From the NCBI GenBank assembly GCA_947311845.1, contig CAMZMU010000075.1:17955366-18019365 (forward strand): a DNA stretch of 64,000 nt. Reading direction: 5' to 3'. Of the stretch, positions 46,624 to 58,680 are shown in pieces. The DNA comes from Poa pratensis (lineage: Eukaryota; Streptophyta; Magnoliopsida; Poales; Poaceae). The notes under the pieces are model-generated. The model saw only the letters and a list, made by a program, of their open reading frames with translations, ran no database searches and was not told the origin of the DNA. How positions within the stretch are numbered: position 1 is the stretch's first letter; the number at the start of each line of letters is the position of its first letter. The position numbers and the translations under genes are program-made.

Positions 46624-46759
46624 AGCCAGAGTTGGCTGGAAACGATAGCCAGAGTTGGCTGAATTGTTAGCCAGAGTTGGCTGGTATGACAGCCAGAGTT
46701 GGCTTGAGTGAAAGCCATAGTTGGCTAGACTTAAGCCAGAGTTGGCTAGAGGCTTGAAA
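46624..46759 (+). repeat. AGCCAGAGTTGGCT repeat cluster
   Basis: About seven copies of AGCCAGAGTTGGCT (each itself a short palindrome, AGCCA/TGGCT) spaced by 6-9 bases. The right LTR counterpart is 52691-52816. Could form serial small hairpins in RNA. Confidence 0.85.
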
Positions 46760-47354
46760 GCCTAAATGTTGTTGAATGAGAAACGTGATCTCATTCTAGC
46801 AACAACGAAACTTCCCTACAAAGGTAAGTAGGTAAGTTATGTCCAACCGTTTAGCTTGGACTCGCACTTCTAAACCCGAACTTATGCCATGCTACCTTCT
46901 GAACTTATGCCATGCCATATAGGCAGACCTTGTTTGTCTTTGGGCTAATGTCTTGCGAGTACATTCCATGTACTCACCTGGCTTTTCATGTGGCCAGACC
47001 CTGCTGCACCCGTCGCTGAGTACCCGCTGTACGAGAACTAGGAACCCGTATTCCAGGCAGAACCCTGTGAAATAAAGCCCGCCGTTGCCACGCTACTCTC
47101 TACGTATCCGCTGCCATCTCTACGTATCCGCTGCCATTCTCTGATCGAGGCTCATCCTTAGAAGAATAATGTACATACTGTTGTGTGCGCCTGTTGCGCG
47201 ACCACCGAAGCCTCACCCTTGTTGTAATGTTGTCCCCTTTGGAACCATAATAGTATTTGGTTATGTCTTTGTGTATCAAGTTGTCATATATCCAGTGTTT
47301 CTGGGACTGGTATATGGGGTAACTCGATCATCTGGATCGGGGTGCCACAAAGCT

Positions 47355-47367
47355 TGGTATCAGAGCC
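47355..47367 (+). other. D primer-binding site (tRNA-Met type)
   Basis: TGGTATCAGAGCC, the standard initiator-tRNA-Met primer site of plant LTR elements, 5 nt after the LTR. Confidence 0.85.
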
Positions 47368-47505
47368 TAACTGCCTGTAGGATACCCTAGTTCTACGGAC
47401 GACTTAGTATAGAACTTTTACGTTGCCTGCTTCTTGATTGTTTCTCTACTTGTTTGTGCTTCTAACGTTAACGCTTACCCTTTTTAGCTGCTGTCCCTGA
47501 TACAG

Positions 47506-48392
47506 ATGACGACCAAGTTTTTCGCAGAAACTTCCGCCGTGATCGTTCCCGGTTTTCCGCAGTTTCTCCGTGAAGTTTGGGAACACCTCTACCCAAGCTC
47601 ACCTCTTCCGGTTTACCGCGTATTCTACCACCGTCTCAACGGATCTGCTACCGTGTTCACCGCCACCGTCCACTTGCGCCCGAAACGGTGTCCAACGAGA
47701 TCGTCCACGACATCACTTCCGGTGTCACTACTCAGGTGACCCGAGCTATCCAGGAGGCTGCAGCAGATGCCATCATCTTCCTCCGCACGTACGACCCCGT
47801 CATGAGGCAGTGTACCCGCTACGTCTACTTTCCGAGGTTGGACTTGGAAAATGGGGATGTTCTTTTTCCCAGCCCAGGTGACCCCCGCTCAGCTCTCACC
47901 GCTCTCCTTCAGTACGCCAACCTTCTCCACCAGTATCTCCACCTTACTCTTGCCCAGCTTGCCTCACTTCGCGCCAACGTGGCTATGGCCGAGATGACCC
48001 GAGCAGCTGGAGTTAGATCCTCTCGCCACCCACCTCGCTCTCTCACCTTCGCCCACAGCTCCCTTGGCCAGATCCGGAGAGCACTTGTTCCCACTCCTGT
48101 TCCTCGCGTCCCACCGCCGTCTTATCGCGCTCCCAGTAGCACCCCTCGCCACTCCTCACGTTTCGTCCCCTATCGTACCTCCGGGGCACAAACTCAGTAT
48201 CGTCGCGTCTGTGCCGACACCCCCCTCACTCTGGAGACTCCGGAGATGACCGCGCTTCGCCCGACTACAGCACCGCGAGGGAAGACCTCGACACCATTCC
48301 ACCAGCGACGCCCCTCAAGATGGAGTTCTAGGCGCTCAGAGATCGCATCGCTTAGTGTATCTTACCTTTCCGCATTTAGTACGCTCGAATAA
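47506..48392 (+). pseudogene. D upstream accessory ORF (frameshifted), unidentified
   Basis: Starts MTTKFFAETSAVIVPGF and shifts frame near 47690, continuing NEIVHDITSGVTTQVTRAI, YFPRLDLENGDVLFP and LTLAQLASLRANVAMAEM to about 48000, then a Pro/Ser/Arg-rich tail. It is placed between the primer site and gag. I cannot name its family; it could be a captured host sequence or an element-specific protein. Confidence 0.4.
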
Positions 48393-48662
48393 TGTAGTGG
48401 TACGTTTGTATCTCGCTTCATGTATCGTGTAGCTTGTATCTTTTATCTTGCATCTAGTGTAGCTTAGCATCGTGTAACCCCGCCAACCGTTGTATAACAC
48501 CATGCTTGTTGTCTTTGCCAACCCTTGGTCACTTTTGGTTTTTCTTGGATGCCACTCTTTTCCGATGTGTTGCCAAACCTGGTTTCCATTTGGTTTTTCT
48601 TGGATGTTACACTTCCCCAAGTGAATGCTCATGGTACCCGCCCCCACGTTCAACCATTCAGG

Positions 48663-49772
48663 ATGAGGCCCAATAATGATGCAAGTGATAGTCAAGGAAT
48701 ACCAGTTCGTCGTTCCGCACGACAAGCTGGCGAAGATCCTGTGCCACCTCAGTCACCTCCTCCACCGCCAGTTCAGGAACCAAGTCCGAGTCAAATTATG
48801 ATGATGATGGATGAGCGCCATAGCCAGCACTTGACACAGATCATGAGGGAGTTTGGAACCTATATGCAAGCCCAAAATGCTCCACGCCCAGGTCACTCCA
48901 AGCTACAAGATTTCCAGCGCACCCAGCCACCCAAGTTCTCTTTTGCTGATGACCCGCTTGAAGCCGATGATTGGCTCCGCACCATTGAAAAGAAGCTAGA
49001 GCTTGCTCGCGTTGACGAGCTGGACAAAGTACACTTCTCCACCCACTATCTTGAAGGCCCTGCCAATGTTTGGTGGGACAACCAGAAGACTGCAAGAGGA
49101 GATGGACCCCCAGCAACCTGGACAGAATTTCAAGAAGCCTTACGCAAGGCATACATTCCCTCCAGTCTCATAAAGATGAAGCAACAAGAATTCTTGGCAC
49201 TCACCCAAGGTACCCAGTCTATCAGCGAGTACCTCACCAAGTTCAACAATCTCGCCCGTTATGCCCCCGACGACACCAACACTGAAGAAAAGAAGAAGGA
49301 CAGATTTCTCCAGGGAATGCACCAGGCAATCAAGACCCAGCTCAGTGTACTGCAGTTCCAAGATTTCCAGGCCATGATCAACACAGCGCTGATCTCAGAG
49401 AAGGAGCACCGTACCATTTACGACTCCCACAAGAGAAAGTTTGAGCCCCGCAAGAACCACCAAGAAGGGACTTCTTCCAAGCCCCGTACCTGGCAGCCCA
49501 GCAACCCGACCCCAAACCCCCAGACCACTGGGAATCAGCCCAAGAAAGATGGATACCCTCGTGAAGGATTTTACCACCAGCGCCCCATTGCAGATGACGC
49601 AAAACGGGGGAACGCCTGCTTCAAGTGTGGCAAGGCAGGACACTATATCAGGGAGTGCCCCTCAACAACAACCCCGGCAACAACCCCAATTTCAACAACA
49701 ACCCCCTGCCGGTGCAGTCAAGGCCCCTCAAGCTGCCCGCGTCCACCACCTGTCAGCCGAAGAAGCCTATGA
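48663..49772 (+). CDS. D gag protein with CCHC zinc knuckle
   Basis: From ATG 48663 about 370 codons are open. A basic, proline-rich start (VRRSARQAG) is followed by the retrotransposon gag core: KFSFADDPLEADDWLRTIEK, VWWDNQKTARG, FQEALRKAYIP, EFLALTQGTQSISEYL and YDSHKRKF. Then comes a CCHC nucleic-acid-binding knuckle CFKCGKAGHYIREC. After the knuckle the frame is probably shifted by one base (near 49665), because the other frame reads a Q/P-rich tail ending HLSAEEAYEAPNAVLGT. No protease or pol follows. Gag would form particles if expressed. Confidence 0.75.
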   Translation: MRPNNDASDSQGIPVRRSARQAGEDPVPPQSPPPPPVQEPSPSQIMMMMDERHSQHLTQIMREFGTYMQAQNAPRPGHSKLQDFQRTQPPKFSFADDPLEADDWLRTIEKKLELARVDELDKVHFSTHYLEGPANVWWDNQKTARGDGPPATWTEFQEALRKAYIPSSLIKMKQQEFLALTQGTQSISEYLTKFNNLARYAPDDTNTEEKKKDRFLQGMHQAIKTQLSVLQFQDFQAMINTALISEKEHRTIYDSHKRKFEPRKNHQEGTSSKPRTWQPSNPTPNPQTTGNQPKKDGYPREGFYHQRPIADDAKRGNACFKCGKAGHYIRECPSTTTPATTPISTTTPCRCSQGPSSCPRPPPVSRRSL

Positions 49773-49908
49773 AGCCCCGAATGCAGTGCTTGGTACGTGT
49801 ACAGAACCACGCTGATTTTATTCAATTTTGGAGCTTCCCGCCCGTTCAACTCGAAGAATTATACCTAGTCAGCAAGCAACCCAAATCTCGGGGGCGAGAT
49901 TCAATTTA

Positions 49909-49921
49909 AGGGGGGAAGGTC
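49909..49921 (+). other. D polypurine tract
   Basis: AAGGGGGGAAGGTC immediately before the right LTR at 49922. Confidence 0.8.
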
Positions 49922-52900
49922 TGTAACATCCTGAAATTTGGCCTTTTCAAAAAAATCTCTTTTGTGAATCTATTATTGGATTTTTGGGAATTAATATTCC
50001 TTTTGATTTCACTGCTATTTTAAACTCTCAAACTTTTACCAAATCTTTTCCAAGTTTGGGATCTTATGTTTTGGATTCCCTCCCACTTGGTGAACATGTT
50101 GCTGGCTCATTTCACCCAAAAATATTATTCCAATATTTTCTTTTATTTCAATAACCAAAATCCTATTATTTTGGCTTTACAAAGGAAGTACCTCAAAGAT
50201 ATTTCCAAAAATTATGCCAAAATTAGGGGATGACCCCTAGGCATTATATAGCCCAAATATGCAAAAACATTTGATACCTTGTTTACAAAATTTTGGAGTA
50301 ACTCCCCACTTTAGTTTCTGCCTATTTTCTTCTTTATTTTCAAAGTGCAAAGCAAATGTTTTCTTCCTGGTGATCCAAGACCCTAGATACAACCACAATG
50401 GACACACGCACCTCAGGGAATTTTATGAACCCTTTTACATTTCATTTGCTTCACCAGAACAACATTTCCTCTTTTGACCAGAAGTGTTTTTCTAAAAATT
50501 CCTATAGACCAACTTTCGAATTTGACCAAACACTAGTTAGAGAAGTTGGAGATTATCCAATTTGGCGCACAGCAAAGCAAACCTCACTCGATTTGGTTCA
50601 GTGGTTCACGAGTTGTGGCCTAATGCCGCTGTCGGCATGCCCCTGGCGGCGCTCACCACTGGCATCGGCATGCCAGTGGCGCGCCAGGTGTCGCCGGCGA
50701 CGCCACGGCCCCCCAGCCACTCCCCAGCCGCTCCCTGGCCATCTCCACCTCCCCCACTCTCCTCCACTCCCTCCCCGACGCCGGCAACCCTCCGCAGCTA
50801 GCCTCCACGCACACGGCGACGCGCCGCACGCCACAGTCGCCGCCAGGTGTCGACGCCGCCGTGCCGTCCCCCCCCCTTGCCTCCCCCTGCCTCCCCTCTT
50901 CCTCCTGGAGCTCGTTAATGCCCCAGGACGCGCGAAGAAGCCACCAGCGCCGCGACGCACCGCCCAGCACAGTCTCGACGAACAGCGCCGCCCACCACCG
51001 TGCGCCGATCATCGGTGCCACCTCCAAATCGCTATAAATAGGCCACCCCAGCCCGCTAGACCACCATCCCACCTCCCTCGAGGTCTCTAGCCTCCCCCAC
51101 CACAACATCGAAGCCCGTAGATCACCGGAGCGCCGGAATCAAGTCCACCACCGCCGCAAGGAATCCGCGCGATTTCTTCACCGTAGAAGCTCCCTATCCC
51201 AACCCCTTCCACCCACAGCCCCTCTAGAACATGGCGAACCCGTAGACACCCTCGCCGGAGCAAGCCGTGGCCGGAATCGCCGTGTTCATCATCGACACAT
51301 CGCCGCCGCCGCGGTCGATGTTGCTCCGCTCGTGTTAGGCTTCCCCAGCAAGCGCAAGTGCGGCCAGGAGCTGCGCATCGCCTCCCCGAGCCCTCCCGCG
51401 TCTTCTCCCTCGCCTCCCGTGCCCCCTAGCCACCAGGAGAGCTCACCGGAGAGCTCGCCGCCGGCGAACAGTACGTTTTCTTTTTATTCCAGAGAATAAC
51501 GTTTCAGCACAGTGTCACTGCCTAGTGGGACCCACTGTCAGGATTTTAAACATTTCCCAAAGGTTTTTCTATTTTCTGTTTAAATAAATGGCAGAAACTT
51601 TGAAAATTCATATCTCTCTCGAAAATCATCAAAAAAAAAATATGAATCTTTTTTTGATAGCTTTGTTTTCAAAATGTCTGTCCAATGACATCAAAAGTAT
51701 TTCATTTGGAGTTCATTTGCTTGGTCGTTTATTCGATGCCGTAGGAAGGGTTTTTAATACAATTTCATTCTTTAATTAGATTCAAACTTCTCCAACGAAG
51801 TTGCAGTCGAACCCGAACCCTACCCACTGCTGAAGGCAAGCCATTAACCTAATCTCAAGCTTGGTCGAACTTTAGAAAAATTGCTTGATTGTTTAATTAA
51901 TTGTTGTTGCATATCACATGCCATGTCACATGAAATATCATCGCCTTGCCTTACCGTTGTTCACTTTCCATATGTTTATTTACCGCTGAAATTATTATAT
52001 GGATGCCATGTGTTACTTTGTTAATGTTGATGTCTGTAATCAAACATGTGTTACTTTGTTAATATTGATGTCTGTAATCAAACATGTGTTGCTTTGTTAA
52101 TGTTGATGTCTGTAATCAAACATGTGTTACTTTGTTAATGTTGATGTCTGTAATCAAACAAAATGACTAAGAAGATAATCACCTCCCTCGACTAGATTGA
52201 GTCACATAGTGCCACTCACCAAACACAACCAGCACAACCATGCGTCGTCTGTATGGGCGGACCATGGCCGGGTATTTTATCAGCCTCCTTTGATGCCACC
52301 CTCTTGGCAAGTCTAGTCGGTTACCATAGTTGGTCGGGGCTAGTCTTGCGAAGGTTCCGGAGCTAGGCGTCGCTCATGGGTTGGGGACGTGCCGGATTCA
52401 CTTCTGCATAAGGCATAGAGTTATGTCGGTGGCTATACAGGGAGTGTCTTGGTAGAGTAAACGACTGTGGAAGTATGGGTTTGTACTGTCCGCCATGGTT
52501 GGTTCTAGTACTTCGGTACCGGCGGTACAAGCTTAGACTTCAGCGTGTGGATAAACGTTGCAACCTCTCGAGAGTGTAAATCTGGATGTCTAGCCTTGTC
52601 CCTGGGTTATGGGACGTTGTTTGGGTCAAGTCACGCTATGAGTCAGTCATGTCGAATATGGAGAAATAATGAATGTGAACCCAACCCTAAAGCCAGAGTT
52701 GGCTGGAAACGATAGCCAGGGTTGGCTGAATTGTTAGCCAGAGTTGGCTGGTATGACAGCTAGAGTTGGCTTGAGTGAAAGCTATAGTTGGCTAGACTTA
52801 AGCCAGAGTTGGCTAGAGGCTTGAAAGCCTAAATGTTGTTGAATGAGAAACGTGATCTCATTCTAGCAACAACGAAACTTCCCTACAAAGGTAAGTAGGT

Positions 52901-53416
52901 AAGTTATGTCCAACCGTTTAGCTTGGACTCGCACTTCTAAACCCGAACTTATGCCATGCTACCTTCTGAACTTATGCCGTGCCATATAGGTAGACCTTGT
53001 TTGTCTTTGGGCTAATGTCTTGCGAGTACATTCCATGTACTCACCTGGCTTTTCATGTGGCCAGACCCTGCTGCACCCGTCGCTGAGTACCCGCTGTACG
53101 AGAACTAGGAACCCGTATTCCAGGCAGAACCCTGTGAAATAAAGCCCGCCGTTGCCACGCTACTGTCTACGTATCCGCTGCCATCTCTACGTATCCGCTG
53201 CCATTCTCTGATCGAGGCTCATCCTTAGAAGAATAATGTACATACTGTTGTGTGCGCCTGTTGCGCGACCACCGAAGCCTCACCCTTGTTGTAATGTTGT
53301 ACCCTTTGGAACCATAATAGTATTTGGTTATGTCTTTGTGTATCAAGTTGTCATATATCCAGTGTTTCTGGGACTGGTATATGGGGTAACTCGATCATCT
53401 GGATCGGGGTGCCACA
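49922..53416 (+). repeat. D right LTR
   Basis: 3495 bp, highly similar to the left LTR apart from the 195-bp duplication and small indels. Confidence 0.88.
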
Positions 53417-53421
53417 AATTA

Positions 53422-53657
53422 ACACTCAACGTGCCTTTTCTCATAATATGCAGGGAGCGACACCGCCTGTTCCAGATCTTAGCTCTTTTCCTGCAGTAAC
53501 TGAGGCTCTTCGAGTCACTGATGAGTTTTGCGATCAATATCGAATTCTGAGGATGGAGGTGGAGATACTCCAAGAGGAGAACGACAGGCTTCGCCGCATG
53601 CTAGAGCGGTTCCTGTCCCCAATCAAGATCGTCCCACCATCACCACCGAAGGAGTAA
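53422..53657 (+). pseudogene. C 3' ORF, second part (coiled coil)
   Basis: Continuation of the ORF interrupted by D. It contains NMQGATPPVPDLSSFPAVTEAL and a leucine/glutamate-rich heptad-like stretch (MEVEILQEENDRLRRMLERF) likely to form a coiled coil, ending PPSPPKE and a stop. No transmembrane segment. Confidence 0.5.
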
Positions 53658-55344
53658 TTCATCATTGGTATTGGCACCCCCTCAGCTTGTTCCAAGCTTG
53701 GGGGAGTGTCGCGGTATCATGACCATTATCTTTTACCTTTTACTTTTCAGTCGAGTCATATCATGAGTAGAGAAGTTATCATATAGGATGGTTTGCAGCG
53801 TGGAAGTATCTCTCCTTTAGTTGGTTATCTATGTATCCTTTGGTGTGAGTTGCCATTATTGCAATATTAATGAGAAGTTTTATCATTTACTTTCTGCACA
53901 CTTTATTTTACTTTGCAAATTTCTATCATATGAATGATCTTGTTGTTAGTATTGGCATCACTTAGCATTGGTCAGTAGCAACAATACTTTGAGGCTTAAG
54001 TAGAAAAGAGGGGATTGCATGTAGATACATTATCCCGTTATCTTTCTTTCTTGTTGGCTCATGAGCTTAGTATTCTCAAGTTAAAATTATTTGTGTTTAC
54101 AAGGAAGATTGCATGATTGTTTCTATTACATTTATATTTGTTTGTATCCCTCCACTCTTATGCTTGCTACCCAGCCTTGCTAGCCAAAACCCTGTACTGA
54201 GAGGGAATGCTTCTCGTGCATCCAAACCTTGAGCCAAAACCCAAGCCATTTGTGTCCACCATAACTATCTATATGTGGTATTTCCTTGCCATTCCAAGTA
54301 AATACTTCATGTGCTACCTTTAAACTATTCAAAAGCTACTACTCCTTATTTGTGTCACTGTTTACTAGCTCATGAGGAAGTATGTGGGTTATTCTTTATT
54401 TAGCTTGTCAGACAGACTTTCACCACCAGACTAGCGGCATATACATCCGCTTATCTATTAAATTTGCAAAAAGAGCTGGCAAATGGGGTGCCCAGTCCCA
54501 ATTAATTACAACTTTAACCGCTTAATTCTCTTCACATTTTTGCCCTGATTTATCAGACAAGCAATGATACCAGTGAATAACTGCATGTGTAAACAAAAGA
54601 GAAAAAGAGGGATGATCTGCCTTGCTGGTAGAAATAATGTCCTTCATGGGAGCCGCTCTTGAAAGGCTGGTTGACAAGAGAGATATTGTTTTCACCCACT
54701 ACCGTTCGTTGACAATTCTCATACACCACTCAAAACTTATATTTTTATTCTCTATATGATTTTAAAAACTAAAAAAGCTCTAGCACATGATTTAATCCCT
54801 GCTTCCCTCTGTGAAGGGCCTTTCTTTTACTTTTATGTTGAGTCAGTAAACCTATTCCCTTCTTTCTTAAGCAAGCATTTGAGTTGTTGTGATTCAACCA
54901 TCTATATAATAATATTATCAATCATGTCTATTATCCTTCCTTGTTTTGCACAAGTCTTTTATCGGAAGGAATATAACTTTGAAAGTTATCAATGACCGTA
55001 AAAAATTGTGATAATTGAGCATGTAAGTTCTGCAATATAGCTCCGATATAAGGACTCTACTCGAAAGATAAGTACAATCTGTTAATTGTTCTCTGACCAA
55101 GAACGAAGTTTGCCATCACCAAACTATGATTTTCTTTATGCACCTTTATTGTGATTTCCATTACTCGTTTCAAGATAAGTTATATGAGGGGAAGTTGTTG
55201 TCTAAAATGATTTGTGTATTAATACATGTTGATGCTTCTTGTCCGTATTCTTTATTATCGATGCTTCACTCCATAAACTTGTGGTCTTGTTTACTGAGTT
55301 CAGCTTTCGCTTGGGGACAAGCGAGGTCTAAGCTTGGGGGGAGT
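53658..55344 (+). other. C 3' untranslated region with two polypurine motifs
   Basis: No ORF of note. AAGCTTGGGGGAGTG occurs at 53694-53708, just after the 3' ORF, and TAAGCTTGGGGGGAGT at 55329-55344, directly before the right LTR. The second is the functional-position polypurine tract. The stretch 54180-54845 is the reverse complement of conserved 3' sequence in A1, A2 and A3. Confidence 0.65.
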
Positions 55345-56113
55345 TGATACGTCCATTTTGCATCACTATTTTATATCATAATTTACTGCTATTCATTGAT
55401 ATATTTCATATTTGGATGATATACTTATGTTATTTTATCTTGTTTTGCATGTTTGATGATTATTGGAGAATTAACTGCCGGAGTCAGGATTCAGCTGGAA
55501 AAAGCATCGTCAAGACACCCTATTTCTGAAGATCAACAATTCACGGAAAATATACAGATGTTCCTATTTTATCAGATGCCGGAGCCAGCCAAAAGGGGAG
55601 GCTGAGATGGGCCACGAGGGGCCCACACCACCCCACAGCGCGGGCCCCACCTCTGCCGCGCCAGGGCATGGTGTGGCCGCCCAGAAAACCCTAAGACAGG
55701 GAGATGGATCGAGGAAATATTCCGCCGCCTCCACGAGGCGGAAACCACAGAGAGAGAAAAAGCTCTCCGGCAGGGAGAAATCTGCCGGGCAAATTGCTTC
55801 CCGGAGGGGGGAAATCATCGCCATCGTCATCGTCATCTCGCTGGACTTCATTGGGATCATCATCATCTCCACCGCCGTCACCATCATCTCCACCGCTCCA
55901 CTCCGTTCCGCTGTAACATCTAGGGTTATACTTTGTGTAGTTCATAGGGGAAACTTTCCCGGTGTTGATTACTACTTGTGGTTGATGCTATTAAGTTTTA
56001 TCGGTGAATTGAAGTATATGTCTAGATTGTTATTCATCATTATATCACCTCTGATCATGATCCATATGATGTCTTGTGAGTAGTTCGTTCAGTTCTTGAG
56101 GACATGGGAGAAG
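55345..56113 (+). repeat. C right (3') LTR, first part
   Basis: Starts TGATACGTCCATTTTGC; interrupted after GGGAGAAG by A3 and resumed at 62661. Carries the GC-rich hairpin at about 55610-55685. Confidence 0.85.
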
Positions 56114-57510
56114 TCATGCGTGGATCACACGTTCGCTGGGAGACCCCAAGAGGAAGGTATGAAGCAGTGAAGCAGCAGTTTCCCTCAGTATGAAACCAAG
56201 GTTTAATCGGACCAGTAGGAGCAAGAAATCACTTCTGAAGGTTGTTGGTGGCGGAATATGGCACGGCGCAACACCAGGGAATCCGGCGCCGACGTGGAAT
56301 CTGCACACAACACAATCAAACTACTTTGCCCCAACGAAACAGTGAGGTTGTCAATCTCACCGGCTTGCTGAAAACAAAGGATTAAACGTATGTTGTGGAA
56401 AACAGTAGTAAATTGCAGAGAATGAAAAGGAACAGTGTTTGCAGTTGGTTGTATTATCAGTGTAAAAGAATGGACCGGGGTCCACAGTTCACTAGTGGTG
56501 TCTCTCCGTAAAAGATAACTAACATGCTGGGTGAACAAATTACAGCTAGGCAATTGACAAAATATTGAGTGCATGACAATGCATATATATGACATGATGA
56601 TTACTATGATATTCATGTGGGCATTACGACAAAATACATAGACCGTTATTCCAACAGCGTCTATGACTAATAATCCACCGCCAGGTTGTCATACCGAGTT
56701 CCCCGTTGGTATTAAGTTGCAAGCAACGGATAATTGCATTAAGTAATGTGCGTAAAGTAAACAAATGCATTAGACCTAACGGCGTACCCTTAAGCTAAGC
56801 ATCGGTTATTTTATCCCTAGTGGCAACAGCACATCCACAATCTTAGAAGTTATTGTCACTCTCCCAGATTACCGGAGGCATGAACCCACTAACTAGCATA
56901 AATACTCACTCTTGGAGTTACAAGCATCTACTTGGCCAAAGCATCTACTAGTAACGGAAAGCATGCAAGATCATAAATAACATATAAGATAGATTGATAA
57001 TCAACTTGACATAGTATTCAATATTCATCGGATCCCAGCAAAACAAGACATGTAGCATTACAATAAGATGATCTTGATCATGATAGGCAGCTCACAAGAT
57101 CTAAACATGATAGCATAAAGTGGAGAGACAACCATCTAGCTACTGCCATGGACCCGTAGTCCAAGGATGAACTACTCACGCATCACTCCGGAGGCAGGCA
57201 TGGTGATGTAGAGCCCTCCGGTGATGATTCCCCTCTTCGGCAGGGTGTCGGGAAGAGCTTCTGAACCCTCCCGAGCTAGGGTTGACGGCGGCGGCGTCTC
57301 TGGAACTTTTCGTGGATAATGGCTCGGGTTTTAGGGTTTTCGCGTCGGGAAGAATAAATAGGCGAAAGGGCGGCGGCTGCGGAGCCACGAGGGCTCCACA
57401 CCACCCCACGGCGCGGCAGGGGGCCCGCGCGGCCCCATGGTGTGGGTGCCACGTGGCCCTCCTCTGTCTCTCCTCCGGACTCCGTCTTCGTGTTGGAAAA
57501 ATAGGAGGTA
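56114..57510 (-). repeat. A3 left LTR, truncated at its inner end
   Basis: Matches the A LTR from TCATGCGTGG to AATAGGAGG, then joins GTAAAATGATAAAAAC, which in A1 lies ~30 bp inside the element. It also has a ~34-bp segment (near 56255-56290) absent from the right LTR. Confidence 0.8.
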
Positions 57511-58449
57511 AAATGATAAAAACAAAATAATTTCTGAGGTGACATGCTACAATCATAATCTTGATCAAATAATATTGTAAAGCACATGTTATGAATGAAG
57601 TGATCCAGGTCAATGGTCTATAGTTTGCTAGCAAGTAGATAATGAGCAAACAACTGAATCATATAAGCAAAAACTTTTCATGAATAGTACTTTCGAGACA
57701 AGCATCAAAGAGTTTTGCATAAGAGTTAACTCATAAAGCAATAGATTCTAAGTAAAAGGTATTTAACCAACACAAAGGAAGATTTAAGTTTCAGCAATTG
57801 CTTTCAACTTTCAACATATATATCTCATGGATATTTGTCAACACAAAGCATATAATAAGTGCAATATACAAGCATATAAAAATTGTTGCACCAAAGTTGA
57901 CACTAGTGTTTGCTTCTAAGATAGAAAGAAGTAGGAAAACTGACTCAACATAAAAGTAAAAGAAAGGCCCTTCGCAGAGGGAAGCAGGGATTAAATCATG
58001 TGCTAGAGCTTTTTAAGTTTTTGAAATCATATAGAGAGTAAAAATAAGTTTTGAGAGGTGTTTGTTAATTGTCAACGAATCAGAAAATGGAAAGTACAAT
58101 ATGACCCCTGCCAACCAGACTTTTAAGAGCGGCTCCCATGAAGGACGTTATTTCTACCAGCAAGGCAGATCATCCCTCTTTCTCTTTTGTTTACACATGC
58201 AGATATTTCACTGTTTGTCATTGCTTGACTGATAAATCAGGGCAAAAATGTGAAGAGAATTAAGCGGTTAAAGTTGTAATTAATTGGGACTGGGCACCCC
58301 ATTTGCCAGCTCTTTTTGCAAAATTAATGGATAAGCGGATGTATATGCCGCTAGTCCGGTGGTAAAGTCTGTTTGACAGTTGACATAAAGACATCCACCC
58401 CGTCCTCATGAGCTTGGTAAACATTGACACAAAATAGGAGTAATAATTT

Positions 58450-58680
58450 TTGAATAGTTTAAAGGTAGCACATGAAAAATTTACTTGGAATGGCAAGGAA
58501 ATACCACATATAGGTAGTTATGGTGGACACAGATGGCATGGATTTTGGCTCAAGGTTTTGGATGCACGAGAAGCATTCCCTCTCAGTACAGAGTTTAGGC
58601 TAGCAAGGTTATTTGAAGCAAACACAGGATATCAACCGACACAGCAAGACTTATATGAAAACATATTGCAAGCATTATAA
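58450..58680 (+). other. Conserved block with antisense open frame (A3 copy)
   Basis: Same 76-codon, ATG-less frame as in A1, with an identical translation. Confidence 0.45.

Larger units (their letters stand above)
43657..47349 (+). repeat. D left LTR
   Basis: 3693 bp. Includes a GC-rich section (44330-45200) with open frames on both strands, a TATA box, a 4 x 38-bp tandem array, a 195-bp tandem duplication and a cluster of AGCCAGAGTTGGCT repeats. The duplication is absent from the right LTR and explains most of the length difference. Confidence 0.88.
43657..53416 (+). mobile_element. D: Ty3/gypsy-like LARD-type retrotransposon with gag only
   Basis: Perfect duplication AATTA (43652-43656 and 53417-53421) inside the 3' ORF of C. 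The LTRs are very long: 43657-47349 (3693 bp) and 49922-53416 (3495 bp), starting TGTAACATCCTG and ending GGTGCCACA. The primer site is tRNA-Met type and a polypurine tract precedes the right LTR. The 2.6 kb interior holds an accessory ORF and gag but no protease, reverse transcriptase or integrase. It therefore depended on another element's enzymes. Confidence 0.88.

Noticed and set aside
46624..46759. CRISPR-like spaced repeats
   Set aside because: Repeats are 14 bases with 6-9 base spacers inside a plant LTR and present in both LTRs; not a CRISPR array.
43421..53657. Envelope protein gene in C
   Set aside because: The 3' ORF position is where env-like genes occur in Athila relatives, but no signal peptide, transmembrane segment or cleavage site is visible. 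Only a charged coiled-coil protein is supported.
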